Both the position numbers and the translations under genes were made by a program. Below, one piece after another: positions 18,231 through 27,132 of a stretch of DNA of 64,000 bases; the stretch's first letter is position 1, and the number at the start of each line of letters is the position of its first letter. The notes under the pieces were generated by a model. It did not search any database. It was not told the DNA's origin and saw only the letters and a program-made list of their open reading frames with translations. Source of the stretch: Mesobacillus sp. S13 (lineage in GTDB: Bacteria > Bacillota > Bacilli > Bacillales > Cytobacillaceae); assembly GCF_020422885.1 (NCBI RefSeq), contig NZ_CP084622.1, positions 1,879,001 to 1,943,000 on the forward strand, read 5' to 3'.

Positions 18231-18677
18231 TTGTTTGCTTTCTCATTAGTATTTTCCGTTTTACCTGTAGCTTTATTGGTATTTATAGTGGCTTTTGCAG
18301 TGAAAAATAAGGAGCAAGGAGGAGAGAAAGTGGTCAGACATTTATATACTTATCTAGTATTGTTTGCTACATTGATGATGGTAATTGGCGGAGGGGTTTC
18401 GATATTCATGGCAACAGCCGATCTTGTCAGTCCAACCGGATATTATCAAAGTTTTACTGAATACAAACAAATGGTGAACAATGGAAAAATCGAAGGTTCC
18501 AAATCAGAACTGACTGAGGAAGAACTTCGCAGCAATTATGATGTGTATGTTACAGAAGAAAAGCAACGGCAAAAAGACAGGGCAGTCAATCAGATTATCA
18601 AGAGCCTTGGCTTTATTGTCATTCCTTTGCCGGTATTCTTGTATTTCAATAGGCTAAGGAAACAATATAAGGAATGA
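18231..18677 (+). CDS. small membrane protein, unrecognised
   Basis: A 148-residue protein with a hydrophobic N-terminal helix (VFSVLPVALLVFIVAFAV), a second helix (YLVLFATLMMVIGGGVSIFM), a charged 65-residue loop rich in Glu/Lys, and a final hydrophobic segment (SLGFIVIPLPVFLYF). The TTG at 18231 is preferred because AAAGGGGG lies seven bases upstream; the frame is open to a TTG at 18186 that lacks one. Three membrane spans are predicted. I do not recognise a family. It is a single-gene unit with an operator-like palindrome upstream and its own terminator. Confidence 0.7.
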   Translation: MFAFSLVFSVLPVALLVFIVAFAVKNKEQGGEKVVRHLYTYLVLFATLMMVIGGGVSIFMATADLVSPTGYYQSFTEYKQMVNNGKIEGSKSELTEEELRSNYDVYVTEEKQRQKDRAVNQIIKSLGFIVIPLPVFLYFNRLRKQYKE

Positions 18678-18683
18678 AATGGA

Positions 18684-18717
18684 GGGCACTGTTAAAGAAC
18701 AGTGTCCTTTTATTTTG
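18684..18717 (+). terminator. terminator of the membrane protein gene
   Basis: 10-bp stem GGGCACTGTT / AACAGTGTCC (one G-T pair), 4-base loop, T-rich tail. Confidence 0.9.
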
Positions 18718-18800
18718 ACGCAAGGAAACAAGCATTTTAAAAGGGAAAAATCTGTTTTGCACGAATTACTATATAAGAAAAGAATGAAGGGGGTTTTATA

Positions 18801-19325
18801 ATGTTCAAAAAGCCAGCTTTAGAAATGTTTCCTGAGTATACAAGGGGCTATATTAAACTGGTCCCAGAAGGAGACATTACCAATATTCTTGCTGAACAGC
18901 TTGAGACTACGTACAAATTATTATCCAAAGTAACCGAGGTTCAGGCCAACTATCGCTATGGGGAAGGGAAATGGACTTTGTCCGAGGTGCTTGGACACCT
19001 GACAGATACTGAAAGGATCATGTCCTATAGAATCCTTCGCATTGCAAGAGGAGATACAACTCCTCTAATGGGATTCGATGAGAACGAGTTTGTAAAGAGA
19101 GCTACCTTTTACACGCGCACGATGACAGATCTTTTGGAAGATTATCAGAACGTTAGAAGAGCAACAATCAGTCTGTTAAAAGGCCTTCCGCAAAAATCTT
19201 TACTTATCATGAGCAAAGCCAATGGGTACGATGTATCGGTAGAAACCATCGCTTACATGATCAGCGGGCATGAACTCCATCATCTGAAGATTATTAAAGA
19301 GAAGTATTTATTAAGTGGCAGCTAA
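18801..19325 (+). CDS. DinB-fold putative metal-dependent protein
   Basis: A 174-residue four-helix-bundle protein of the DinB/YfiT-like superfamily, whose members include thiol transferases dependent on bacillithiol or mycothiol and metal-dependent hydrolases. The metal-binding triad is visible as H66 in VLGHLTDTE and H157/H161 in GHELHHLK. The start ATG follows AAGGGGG. The length is typical for the family. It faces mreBH convergently across a bidirectional terminator. The physiological substrate is unknown. Confidence 0.85.
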   Translation: MFKKPALEMFPEYTRGYIKLVPEGDITNILAEQLETTYKLLSKVTEVQANYRYGEGKWTLSEVLGHLTDTERIMSYRILRIARGDTTPLMGFDENEFVKRATFYTRTMTDLLEDYQNVRRATISLLKGLPQKSLLIMSKANGYDVSVETIAYMISGHELHHLKIIKEKYLLSGS

Positions 19326-19409
19326 AAATGGTTTTAGACTTTTTAGGAGCATTTATGAGAGAGGATGGATAAAATCTTCTTTGCAGATTATTTGTGTGAA
19401 TGAAAGTAA

Positions 19410-19446
19410 ACTAAAAGATCGCGTATTCTATCGCGATCTTTTAGTG
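19410..19446. terminator. bidirectional terminator between the DinB-like gene and mreBH
   Basis: Perfect 14-bp stem ACTAAAAGATCGCG / CGCGATCTTTTAGT with an 8-base loop. T runs on both strands allow it to serve both convergent genes. Confidence 0.93.
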
Positions 19447-19455
19447 ACAGTTATT

Positions 19456-20463
19456 TTACTTTACAGCAGGCTGTAACTTATGAATGTACTGCAATGCTTT
19501 ACCAGTTCCTATCGCAACCGATTCAAGCGGATTTGGAGCAATGTGTACTGGAACGACCATTTCGCCTCCAAGCCAATCCTGCATCCCGTTCAACAAAGCG
19601 CCGCCACCAGAAAGGATCACGCCGCGGTCTACAATATCACCGCTTAGTTCTGCAGGGCAGTCCTCTAGTGTAGCACGTATCGCTTCCATGATATGAAGCA
19701 GGGATTCTTTCAGAGTGTCCCTGATTTCATAGGAATTGAGGGTCACGGTCTTTGGAAGGCCTGTTACAAGGTCACGGCCTCGGATTTCCATTTCCAACAT
19801 TTCATGGTCAACAAGCGCATACCCAATCTCCATTTTGATTTTCTCAGCTGTTCTTTCACCAATGAGGACATTGTATTCTTTACGTACATAATGGACGATG
19901 TCTTCGTCCAATCTGTCGCCAGCGATGCGAATGGAATGGCAGGCAACGACACCGCCATATGAAATGATTGCGACTTCCGTTGTGCCGCCACCGATATCAA
20001 CGACAACGTTCGCTACCGGCTCATCAACAGGCAGTCCAGCTCCAATTGCCGCGGCAACTGGTTCCTCAATCAGATGTACCTTCTTTGCTCCAGCATTTCT
20101 GACTGCATCCTGGATCGCACGGCGTTCAACACTGGTTGAGCCAGACGGTGTGCAGACGACAACATCCGGTTTACGGAGTGTAAAGCCGCCCTTTTTTGAA
20201 GCTTTCTTCATGATTTGTTTAAGCATTTCCGTTGTTACGTCGAAATCAGCAATGACTCCATCTTTCAACGGACGGATCGCCACGATTTTTCCAGGTGTCT
20301 TGCCGATCATTTCCTTCGCTTCCTTGCCGACAGCAAGAACATTTTTCGTTTCAGTATCGATCGCCACTACTGAAGGTTCATTCAAGGCGACTCCTTTATT
20401 TTTACTATATACTAGTGTATTGGCTGTACCTAGATCAATCCCTATTTCTGTAGTTGATAACAT
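19456..20463 (-). CDS. mreBH: MreB-family actin homologue MreBH
   Basis: An actin-like protein that polymerises under the membrane and directs lateral wall synthesis and, in B. subtilis, the hydrolase LytE. The 335-residue length and sequence (begins [19 protein letters not shown], phosphate loops IGIDLGTAN and [14 protein letters not shown], adenosine motif LSGGGALL) match MreBH more closely than MreB or Mbl, as I recall them. It is a lone minus-strand gene inserted between mutL and miaA. The start follows GGGTGAAG. A hexamer ACCCCC on the coding strand (20532-20537) recalls the -35 of SigI promoters, which control mreBH in B. subtilis, but no clear CGAA -10 is seen at the right distance. 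Confidence 0.92.
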   Translation of the reverse strand: MLSTTEIGIDLGTANTLVYSKNKGVALNEPSVVAIDTETKNVLAVGKEAKEMIGKTPGKIVAIRPLKDGVIADFDVTTEMLKQIMKKASKKGGFTLRKPDVVVCTPSGSTSVERRAIQDAVRNAGAKKVHLIEEPVAAAIGAGLPVDEPVANVVVDIGGGTTEVAIISYGGVVACHSIRIAGDRLDEDIVHYVRKEYNVLIGERTAEKIKMEIGYALVDHEMLEMEIRGRDLVTGLPKTVTLNSYEIRDTLKESLLHIMEAIRATLEDCPAELSGDIVDRGVILSGGGALLNGMQDWLGGEMVVPVHIAPNPLESVAIGTGKALQYIHKLQPAVK

Positions 20464-20733
20464 AGTGTCTTCACCCAGTTCCCTAAAAAATTATTAACCA
20501 TCATAGACTTCTACTAAACTATCATGAATCTGGGGGTGAAAGCTTGTTTGTTACTGAATCGTTATCTAACTGTAAAGGTTGAGGAAAATTTTTTCAGAAG
20601 ATGATATAAGAGAATAATATTTGTAAAATACGGGTATAATGCATAGATGTTCAACTGCTTTCTATTTAATGGTAAGATAAATTTAAGTTGTCAGAAAGCT
20701 GACACCCTATATGAAAAGGCAGTGTGAAATTTT

Positions 20734-21687
20734 TTGGAACAAAAACAGAAATTGATTGTGTTAATTGGGCCGACTGCTGTTGGCAAAACGAAGCTAAGCA
20801 TTGAGCTTGCGAAGAAATTCGACGGTGAAATCATAAGCGGTGATTCCATGCAAATTTACAAAGGGATGGATATAGGAACCGCAAAGATCACCGTGCAAGA
20901 GATGGAGGGGATCGCCCACCATTTAATTGATATCAAGGAACCGGATGAAAGCTTTTCAACGGCTGAATTTCAGGAGCTTGTCCGGGAGAAAATCAATGAG
21001 ATTAGCTCTCGCGGGAAAATGCCGATGATTGTTGGCGGTACAGGGTTATACATCCAGTCAGTTATTTTTGATTATCATTTTACGGATGCTCCCTCTGACC
21101 CAGCTTTCAGGCACAGTTTGGAACAAGTAGCAGAGGCTGAAGGTCAGGAATTTTTACATGAAAAATTACAAGAAGCCGACCCCGAAAGTGCATCAAGAAT
21201 CCATCCTAATAATGTCCGCCGTGTGATTAGAGCGCTGGAAATCATTCACTGTACAGGCAAAACTGCGAGCGAACTGCAGGAAAACCAATCACCGGAACTT
21301 TTGTATGATATTGCACTAATCGGACTGACAATGGACCGGGAAATGCTATACAACCGAATCAATTACCGCGTCGACTTAATGATGGAACAGGGGTTGCTAG
21401 ATGAGGTTAAGTACTTTTATGAGAAGGGCTTAAGAGACTGCCAGTCCATCCAGGCGATTGGATATAAAGAGCTTTATGACTACTTTGATGGCAAGGTTCC
21501 TCTGGAAAAGGCAATCGAGAATTTAAAGCAAAATTCGCGCAGATATGCAAAAAGGCAGCTAACATGGTTTCGAAACAAGATGAATGTGGAATGGTTTGAT
21601 ATGTCAGAGTCTAATGACGATGAAAAAAAATTCGCCGAAATTTCCAAGTTCATTGAAGGAAAGCTCGAGATAAAAGCGAATACATAA
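20734..21687 (+). CDS. miaA: tRNA dimethylallyltransferase MiaA
   Basis: MiaA transfers a dimethylallyl group from DMAPP to N6 of A37 in tRNAs that read UNN codons. The 317-residue protein has the P-loop GPTAVGKT near residue 12, [17 protein letters not shown] (the DSxQ motif contacting A37), GGTGLYIQS, and a C-terminal [13 protein letters not shown] segment, all diagnostic. The start is TTG 20734 (MEQKQKLIV); the ribosome binding site is weak. hfq follows after 29 bases, the usual order. TATAAT at 20635-20640 is a possible -10 box. Confidence 0.98.
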   Translation: MEQKQKLIVLIGPTAVGKTKLSIELAKKFDGEIISGDSMQIYKGMDIGTAKITVQEMEGIAHHLIDIKEPDESFSTAEFQELVREKINEISSRGKMPMIVGGTGLYIQSVIFDYHFTDAPSDPAFRHSLEQVAEAEGQEFLHEKLQEADPESASRIHPNNVRRVIRALEIIHCTGKTASELQENQSPELLYDIALIGLTMDREMLYNRINYRVDLMMEQGLLDEVKYFYEKGLRDCQSIQAIGYKELYDYFDGKVPLEKAIENLKQNSRRYAKRQLTWFRNKMNVEWFDMSESNDDEKKFAEISKFIEGKLEIKANT

Positions 21688-21716
21688 TAATAGAGATAAA
21701 AGAGGAGGATCCGCCC

Positions 21717-21947
21717 ATGAAACAAGTGAATATTCAGGACCAGTATTTAAACCAGCTCCGCAAGGACAATATCAATGTGACCGTCTTCTTATTGAATGGA
21801 TTTCAATTGAGAGGCCAAATCAAAGGCTTTGATAACTTTACGGTGCTGTTTGAATCCGAAGGAAAACAGCAGCTTGTCTATAAGCATGCCATTTCGACTT
21901 TCGCGCCGCAAAAGAATGTACAGATTGATTTCGATGTTCAGGCTTAA
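21717..21947 (+). CDS. hfq: RNA chaperone Hfq
   Basis: The Sm-like hexameric RNA chaperone, 76 residues, as usual in Bacillus. Sm1 ([20 protein letters not shown]) and Sm2 ([12 protein letters not shown], with the Y-K-H motif at the proximal face) are intact. The start follows AGAGGAGG. It is transcribed with miaA and followed by a strong terminator. Confidence 0.98.
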   Translation: MKQVNIQDQYLNQLRKDNINVTVFLLNGFQLRGQIKGFDNFTVLFESEGKQQLVYKHAISTFAPQKNVQIDFDVQA

Positions 21948-21966
21948 TTAAATAACGAGTAAGAAG

Positions 21967-21990
21967 ACCCGCCAGAGCGCGGGTTTTTTC
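21967..21990 (+). terminator. terminator of miaA-hfq
   Basis: Stem ACCCGC / GCGGGT, 6-base loop and a six-T tail. Confidence 0.9.
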
Positions 21991-22039
21991 TTTGTATGAT
22001 AAAAGTATTTTTGTGTGGATAACTCTATTTGGGTATCTT

Positions 22040-22105
22040 GATCCAGTTTCCGTGCCTAGCCCCTCGTGACGCTTGGGTCCTGCACCCCGGGTCTTCTTAA
22101 GCTTC
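22040..22105. repeat. probable degenerate fragment of a dispersed Bacillaceae repeat
   Basis: A GC-richer island inside AT-rich DNA with the string GTGCCTAGCCCCTCGTGAC and CTTGGGTCCTGCACC. It resembles, from memory, the CTCCAG...GCCTAGCCCCTCG repeat scattered in many Bacillus genomes. The matching second arm is not seen, so it appears truncated. The rest of the gap to spoVK (22106-22387) is AT-rich with no supported feature. Confidence 0.4.
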
Positions 22106-22387
22106 TCATTCCAACCGTTTGCTCCTTTTACCGCGATAATTGTTTATTTTAAAAATGAATTTCCACCTTCTTGAATACATATAAATATAGAAGTTTATTT
22201 CTTGGGAAACCGCATATTGTGACAAAACCAAAATAAACTGCCGGAGCTTGTCGAACAATCAAGTTACTCCCGTAGTGTGAACCTTTAAGAATATAGTTAG
22301 ATAAAGCCAAGATAGAAGATGTTATTGGCGGATATCACACATGCAGCCATGATGCGTATACTGTTTCCAGAATGAGAGGTGAAATCT

Positions 22388-23347
22388 TTGGACCAACCGC
22401 TTCGTAAGAAAAACAACGGACAAATCAGTATTGTGTTGAATGCACAGCAAAGGAAAACCTTGACTAAGGAATTGCCCGAGTCGCAGCTGGTCCCAAAGTC
22501 AATCCCGCAGGAGCATGCAGCTTTAAAAGAAATCGAAGAAGAGCTCGGTGCACTTGTTGGCATGGAAGAAATGAAAAGGATGATCAAGGAGATTTATGCC
22601 TGGATCTATGTGAACAAGAAACGGGAAGAAATGGGCCTGAAAGCTGGAAAACAGGCTCTTCATATGATGTTCAAGGGCAATCCGGGAACAGGAAAGACAA
22701 CGGTCGCCAGGATTATCGGGAAGCTCTTCCTTAAGATGAATGTCCTGTCAAAGGGGCATTTGATCGAAGCGGAGAGAGCGGATCTTGTTGGCGAGTATAT
22801 TGGCCATACCGCGCAAAAAACGCGCGATTTAATAAAAAAAGCAATGGGAGGCATCCTTTTCATTGATGAAGCTTACTCGCTTGGCCGGGGAGGGGAAAAA
22901 GATTTCGGCAAGGAAGCGATCGATACCCTCGTTAAACATATGGAGGATAAGCAGCATGAGTTCATCTTGATCCTTGCCGGGTATTCGAGAGAAATGGAAT
23001 TTTTCTTAACACTAAACCCGGGGCTTCATTCAAGGTTCCCGCTCGTGATTGATTTTCCTGACTATTCAATAGAACAGCTAATGGAAATTGGCCAGCGAAT
23101 GCTGAAGGACAGGGAATATAGCCTTAGCCACGAGGCAGAACGTAAGTTGCGGGAACATCTCGTAAATGTAAAATCAACACTGGGGGCGGCGGCTTTCTCG
23201 AATGGCCGCTATGTTCGTAACGTGATAGAGAAATCGATCCGGGCACAGGCCATGCGGTTGTTAATGCAGAATCAGTATGATCGCCATGAACTAATGACAC
23301 TCCGCAGCAATGACCTTGTTTTTACAGATGATAACAAGGGGAAATAA
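22388..23347 (+). CDS. spoVK: stage V sporulation protein K, AAA+ ATPase
   Basis: A CbxX/CfqX-type AAA+ ATPase needed for spore maturation; its order after hfq and close similarity to SpoVK as I recall it support the name. Walker A GNPGTGKTT, Walker B GGILFIDEAYSL and the C-terminal sensor region with NGRYVRNVIE are visible. The frame opens at GTG 22379, but TTG 22388 lies at the right distance from AGGTGA and is preferred (319 aa). The stop is followed by a terminator that also holds the -35 of the next gene. Confidence 0.95.
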   Translation: MDQPLRKKNNGQISIVLNAQQRKTLTKELPESQLVPKSIPQEHAALKEIEEELGALVGMEEMKRMIKEIYAWIYVNKKREEMGLKAGKQALHMMFKGNPGTGKTTVARIIGKLFLKMNVLSKGHLIEAERADLVGEYIGHTAQKTRDLIKKAMGGILFIDEAYSLGRGGEKDFGKEAIDTLVKHMEDKQHEFILILAGYSREMEFFLTLNPGLHSRFPLVIDFPDYSIEQLMEIGQRMLKDREYSLSHEAERKLREHLVNVKSTLGAAAFSNGRYVRNVIEKSIRAQAMRLLMQNQYDRHELMTLRSNDLVFTDDNKGK

Positions 23348-23377
23348 TGTCAGCAGATTTGTTGACATTATTTTTTT
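23341..23377 (+). terminator. spoVK terminator overlapping the next promoter
   Basis: Stem AAATAATGTCA / TGACATTATTT (11 bp) with a 10-base loop and a T tail. The descending arm contains the TTGACA -35 box of the glutaredoxin-like gene. Confidence 0.8.
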
Positions 23378-23390
23378 AGTTCTCTATTAT
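23362..23390 (+). promoter_or_regulatory. sigma-A promoter of the glutaredoxin-like gene
   Basis: TTGACA (23362-23367), 17-base spacer, TATTAT (23385-23390); 43 bases before the start codon. Confidence 0.8.
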
Positions 23391-23432
23391 ACCCGTACAT
23401 GTATTTATTTTTATTCATTGGGGGAATTCAGA

Positions 23433-23663
23433 ATGAACGAAATTACAGTTTACACCACAAACACTTGTCCTTACTGCACAATGTTAAAGAACTTTCTTGA
23501 CGATAAAGGGTTAGCATATAAAGAAGTGAACGTACAGCAAGACCCGATCGCCGCACAGAGATTGGTCAATGCAACCGGCCAAATGGGTGTGCCTCAATCA
23601 AACGTAAATGGAAATTGGGTACTAGGGTTCGACCCTAATTCAGTCATGTCTTTCTTGAAATAA
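23433..23663 (+). CDS. glutaredoxin-like thiol-disulfide protein
   Basis: A 76-residue NrdH/glutaredoxin-like protein with the redox motif C12-P-Y-C15 and the cis-Pro site in MGVPQSNVNG. The final segment WVLGFDPNSVMSFL matches the end of the small YruB/NrdH-type domain. The frame is open further upstream, but ATG 23433 follows GGGGGAATTC and the upstream part would include the promoter. It is a single-gene unit with its own sigma-A promoter and terminator. Likely role: reduction of protein or small-molecule disulfides in the cytoplasm. Confidence 0.9.
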   Translation: MNEITVYTTNTCPYCTMLKNFLDDKGLAYKEVNVQQDPIAAQRLVNATGQMGVPQSNVNGNWVLGFDPNSVMSFLK

Positions 23664-23670
23664 TGACAGG

Positions 23671-23700
23671 GGATTCCAGTTTTACTGGAATCCTTATTTA
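23671..23700 (+). terminator. terminator of the glutaredoxin-like gene
   Basis: Perfect 10-bp stem GGATTCCAGT / ACTGGAATCC, 3-base loop, T-rich tail. Confidence 0.88.
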
Positions 23701-23861
23701 TTTACAGCCAAATAACTTCCTCATGACTTATAACTCTTCCTCATAGAAGTCTTTCTGGAGTTTCGGTCGTTTTTTGCACCGCCCCCTCCCCTCTATCTAC
23801 CGTAGTTCTAACCTATATTATCAAGTGGGGGCAATTCTGGTTATGAGAAGTTGGAAATCAA

Positions 23862-23887
23862 GTTTAAGAGAATTGAAAAAAGGGTAA
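23862..23887 (+). promoter_or_regulatory. probable sigma-B promoter of the STAS gene
   Basis: GTTTAA (23862-23867), 14-base spacer, GGGTAA (23882-23887). This matches the B. subtilis sigma-B consensus (GTTTAA, N12-15, GGGTAT) at 11 of 12 positions, about 90 bases before the start of a stressosome-like gene. The remainder of the 313-base gap (23701-23861) shows no other feature. Confidence 0.65.
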
Positions 23888-23976
23888 ATGAAGGTGGCTT
23901 CCCTAGGTTCATTTTGGGAAAACTATTCATTATTGCAAAAGCTTAAAATTATATAGATAAAAAGGAGCTATAATAT

Positions 23977-24996
23977 ATGGGGTATGAGTATAATTATGAC
24001 ATCGCAGGTTATGAGTTCGGATGGGATGTCAAATCAGGGAAGTTTACGTTCGAGGGCGATGATGCCGTGCTTTTTTGGATTTCATCGGCAATGAAAACCT
24101 TTTTCGATACAATTGAAGAGATCTCTGGTGAAGAGGCATCCAACCTGGTTTTCGAATCTACTGGGTTTCGCCAGGGACTTGTGGTCGGCCAATACTTTGA
24201 AAAAATGAAAGAAGTCAGTGTTGCTGAAGCAGCTGATATGATCACCAATACATATGCAACCGCCGGCTGGGGGTTAACGCTAATTAAGGATCTGAATTTT
24301 GAAACAAAAACTTTTACGACGTTCATGAAGGACAGCTGGGAGCATAAGGTGAATGTTGCCCAGGGCAAGAAAAAGGGCGGGAGCTTTCTGCCCGCTCATT
24401 ATGCTGGAGTTTTCACGGCGCTTTTCGGAACAAATATTTGGTATGAAATCAAGCAGCATCAACTAGAAGGGCATGAATACAGCGTAATTGAATATTTCCC
24501 TTCTGATGTGACTATCGCCGATAATATTCATCAGCTTGCACGTAAGAAAGAATCGGAACAAATCAAGAAGCTGGAAGGACTGGTCGAAGGGAAAACTGCG
24601 GAATTAAAGGAACTGGTCAATAAGCTTTCTTCCCCAATCATTCCAGTTCTTGAGGGTATCGTCGTCGTTCCCTTGATCGGAAAATATGAGGAAGACAGAG
24701 CAGATCAGCTAATTGTAAATACGCTGAATCGACTGCCGTCTTATAAAGCAAGCTATCTTGTTCTGGATTTGACAGGCATGGACCAGGAAATCGGCCAGCA
24801 TGCTGTCAGCCTGATCGAAAAAATTGGTTCAGCAGCAAGGATTATCGGTACAAAGACAATCCTAGTAGGTATTTCATCGAATCTTGGGATTGAAATCACT
24901 CAATCCAACATTAATTTATCGAAGTTTGATTGCTTCCAGACACTTCAGCATGGCATCCACTACGCAATCGGGCAAATGGGCAGGAAAATCATATAG
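23977..24996 (+). CDS. RsbR-like protein with N-terminal sensor domain and C-terminal STAS domain
   Basis: A 339-residue cytoplasmic protein. Residues 1-180 form a sensor-like domain resembling V4R/haem-NO-type small-molecule sensors (HYAGVFTALFGTNIWYEI, EYSVIEYFPS). A charged helix at 185-215 links it to a STAS domain (225-335), as in RsbR stressosome proteins. In the STAS domain the two positions that are phosphorylated Thr in B. subtilis RsbRA (T171, T205) align here with E239 (GKYEEDRA) and G273 (EIGQHA), so kinase RsbT could not modify them. The start ATG follows AAAAAGGAG. A probable sigma-B promoter upstream links it to the general stress response. The ligand is unknown. Confidence 0.85.
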   Translation: MGYEYNYDIAGYEFGWDVKSGKFTFEGDDAVLFWISSAMKTFFDTIEEISGEEASNLVFESTGFRQGLVVGQYFEKMKEVSVAEAADMITNTYATAGWGLTLIKDLNFETKTFTTFMKDSWEHKVNVAQGKKKGGSFLPAHYAGVFTALFGTNIWYEIKQHQLEGHEYSVIEYFPSDVTIADNIHQLARKKESEQIKKLEGLVEGKTAELKELVNKLSSPIIPVLEGIVVVPLIGKYEEDRADQLIVNTLNRLPSYKASYLVLDLTGMDQEIGQHAVSLIEKIGSAARIIGTKTILVGISSNLGIEITQSNINLSKFDCFQTLQHGIHYAIGQMGRKII

Positions 24997-25009
24997 AAAT
25001 TATATAAAT

Positions 25010-25053
25010 AAAAAAGCAGAGTTGATCATAAAAAAGATCAGCTCTGCTTTTTT
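25010..25053. terminator. bidirectional terminator
   Basis: 12-bp stem GCAGAGTTGATC / GATCAGCTCTGC (one G-T pair) flanked by A and T runs; it serves the STAS gene and the convergent channel gene. Confidence 0.92.
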
Positions 25054-25057
25054 CTCT

Positions 25058-25666
25058 TTAGTGGACTCCGAGTTTACGTACTGGCAAGTGCCATTTGTAG
25101 GTATACGACAGAACGCGAAGTGCTGTGATGACAGCAAATAGACCGTAAAGTTCAACAGCTTTATTAGCCATACCAAGGCCGATGACAAGTCCGGCAAGAA
25201 CAGCCCATACTGCATAAATTTCAGCCTTCAGCACCAATGGTTTTCTGCCTGCCAGGAGATCACGGATTATGCCGCCGCCGCTTCCAGTCAATACAGCGGC
25301 CACGATGATGGCGCTAATTGGATGGCCCATATTGGATGCATAAATGGCACCTTGAATCGCAAAAGCCGCAAGCCCGATTGCGTCAAAGAAGTTGCCCCAA
25401 CGCTGCCAGTGTTTTAATAGATTGCTAGGAAATAAAAAAACGATAGTGATAGACAACAATGCTAAATTGAAGAATATACCCTGTTCCCATAAAGCTGAGA
25501 CCGGTACCCCAATAAGCAGGTTTCGGATGGCACCGCCCCCAAATGCTGTCACGATTCCTAATATATATACACCGAAAATATCATATTCTTCTTCCATTGC
25601 GATAAACGCACCGCTGATCGCGAATGCTACTGTTCCAATCATGCTGAGTACTTCCCATGTCATCAT
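25058..25666 (-). CDS. TRIC-type (UPF0126) cation-channel family membrane protein
   Basis: A 202-residue membrane protein made of two similar halves of about three helices each. The glycine-rich motifs FGGGAIRNLL in the first half and GSGGGIIRDLLAG in the second are the signature of the UPF0126/TRIC family, whose bacterial members form trimeric monovalent-cation channels. It is a lone minus-strand gene; the coding-strand start ATG follows GAGGAG. The physiological role in Bacillaceae is not known. Confidence 0.9.
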   Translation of the reverse strand: MMTWEVLSMIGTVAFAISGAFIAMEEEYDIFGVYILGIVTAFGGGAIRNLLIGVPVSALWEQGIFFNLALLSITIVFLFPSNLLKHWQRWGNFFDAIGLAAFAIQGAIYASNMGHPISAIIVAAVLTGSGGGIIRDLLAGRKPLVLKAEIYAVWAVLAGLVIGLGMANKAVELYGLFAVITALRVLSYTYKWHLPVRKLGVH

Positions 25667-25778
25667 GCTTTTCTCCTCGTGTTAAGTTGATGCTTTAAAC
25701 TAAAACGGTAAATGAAAACATATTGATTTTATCATGTATATTCTAATTTACAACCACTTTTTCCCCAGCTTTCAAAAT

Positions 25779-25807
25779 TTTTGTTTCTGGCGTTATTTTG
25801 GTATGAT
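25779..25807 (+). promoter_or_regulatory. candidate promoter of hflX
   Basis: Extended -10 TGGTATGAT (TATGAT at 25802-25807) with a poor -35 (TTTTGT or TTGTTT, 15-17 bases upstream). Confidence 0.4.
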
Positions 25808-25842
25808 GTCTTTAGCTATATATATGGAAAGAAGGGTGTTAT

Positions 25843-27102
25843 TTGGAACGAGAAAACGTATTTGAAAAAGTGATTCTTGTTGGCTGCCAGACGGCTGAAG
25901 AGGAAGATCTTCGTTTTCAATATTCAATGGAGGAACTTGAATCACTTACGGAAACGGCTAAGGGCAATGTCCTGATGCAGGTTGTCCAAAAACGGCCAAG
26001 GGTTCATCCTGCTACATACATAGGCAAAGGGAAGGTGGAAGAGCTTCAAGCACTTGAAGAGGAGCTCGAGCCGGAATTAATCATATTCAATGATGAACTG
26101 TCTCCAAGCCAAAACAGAAATCTTTCTGCCGGTTTGAAGGCGAGAGTCATAGATCGTACCCAGCTGATCCTTGATATTTTCGCTCAAAGAGCCCGGTCAA
26201 AAGAAGGGAAGCTGCAGGTAGAGCTTGCTCAGCTGCAGTACCTGCTGCCACGTCTTGGCGGCAAGGGGATTGAAATGTCACGTCTTGGTGCCGGGATCGG
26301 GACGAGAGGACCAGGGGAGACAAAGTTGGAGTCCGATCGCCGTCACATCCGGAAACGAATCGACGATATTAAAACGCAATTATCGGTGATCGTTCAGCAC
26401 CGTGACCGCTACCGGGAGCGCCGGAAGAAAAACAAGGCATTCCAAATTGCCCTTGTCGGATACACGAACGCAGGGAAATCAACGCTGTTTAACCGGTTGA
26501 CAGAGGCAGACTCCTTTGAAGAAAACCAGTTGTTTGCCACCCTCGATCCAATGACAAGGAAAGCGATCTTGCCAAGCGGCTTTACGGCTCTATTAACAGA
26601 TACGGTTGGTTTCATACAGGACTTGCCAACGACTTTGATTGCTGCTTTCCGCTCTACTTTGGAAGAGGTTCGTGAAGCAGATTTGCTCTTGCATGTAGTG
26701 GATATGTCCAATGAGGATTACTACTCACATGAACAAACAGTTAATAAACTGCTGGAGGACCTTGAAGTCCACCAAATCCCACAGGTTACCGTTTACAATA
26801 AACGCGACATCGCACACCAGGATTTTGTGCCAAACGCAAAAAATGAGACGGCTTTTATTAGTGCGTACAATGAGGAAGACCGCAAGAACTTGCTTGTAAA
26901 AATTGAACAGTCAATCATTGGAATGATGGAACCTTTCCATGTACTCGTGCCGTCAGATGAAGGGAAACTCCTGGCACAATTGAAAAATGAAACCATTCTT
27001 CGTGAGCTTGCATTTGACGAAGAAAAGCAAGGCTATGTCTGCAAGGGCTATTCTTTAGCTGATCATCAGATTACCGGCCAGCTGAAGCGGTTCTCGATAT
27101 AA
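25843..27102 (+). CDS. hflX: ribosome-associated GTPase HflX
   Basis: HflX binds the ribosome and can split stalled 70S ribosomes under stress. The 419-residue protein shows the N-terminal HflX domain, the glycine-rich linker ([19 protein letters not shown], then [12 protein letters not shown]), a GTPase domain with G1 [10 protein letters not shown]3 DTVGFI and G4 NKRD, and a short C-terminal domain. The start is TTG 25843 after GAAGGGTG. Its place before ynbB and glnRA matches B. subtilis ynbA. Confidence 0.96.
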   Translation: MERENVFEKVILVGCQTAEEEDLRFQYSMEELESLTETAKGNVLMQVVQKRPRVHPATYIGKGKVEELQALEEELEPELIIFNDELSPSQNRNLSAGLKARVIDRTQLILDIFAQRARSKEGKLQVELAQLQYLLPRLGGKGIEMSRLGAGIGTRGPGETKLESDRRHIRKRIDDIKTQLSVIVQHRDRYRERRKKNKAFQIALVGYTNAGKSTLFNRLTEADSFEENQLFATLDPMTRKAILPSGFTALLTDTVGFIQDLPTTLIAAFRSTLEEVREADLLLHVVDMSNEDYYSHEQTVNKLLEDLEVHQIPQVTVYNKRDIAHQDFVPNAKNETAFISAYNEEDRKNLLVKIEQSIIGMMEPFHVLVPSDEGKLLAQLKNETILRELAFDEEKQGYVCKGYSLADHQITGQLKRFSI

Positions 27103-27132
27103 TTTGATACTTATACAAGATAGGAGAGCAAC

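Noticed and set aside
19898..20497. 199-codon plus-strand frame opposite mreBH
   Set aside because: It is the complementary shadow of the conserved mreBH gene, with Ser/Thr/Pro-biased composition and no ribosome binding site.
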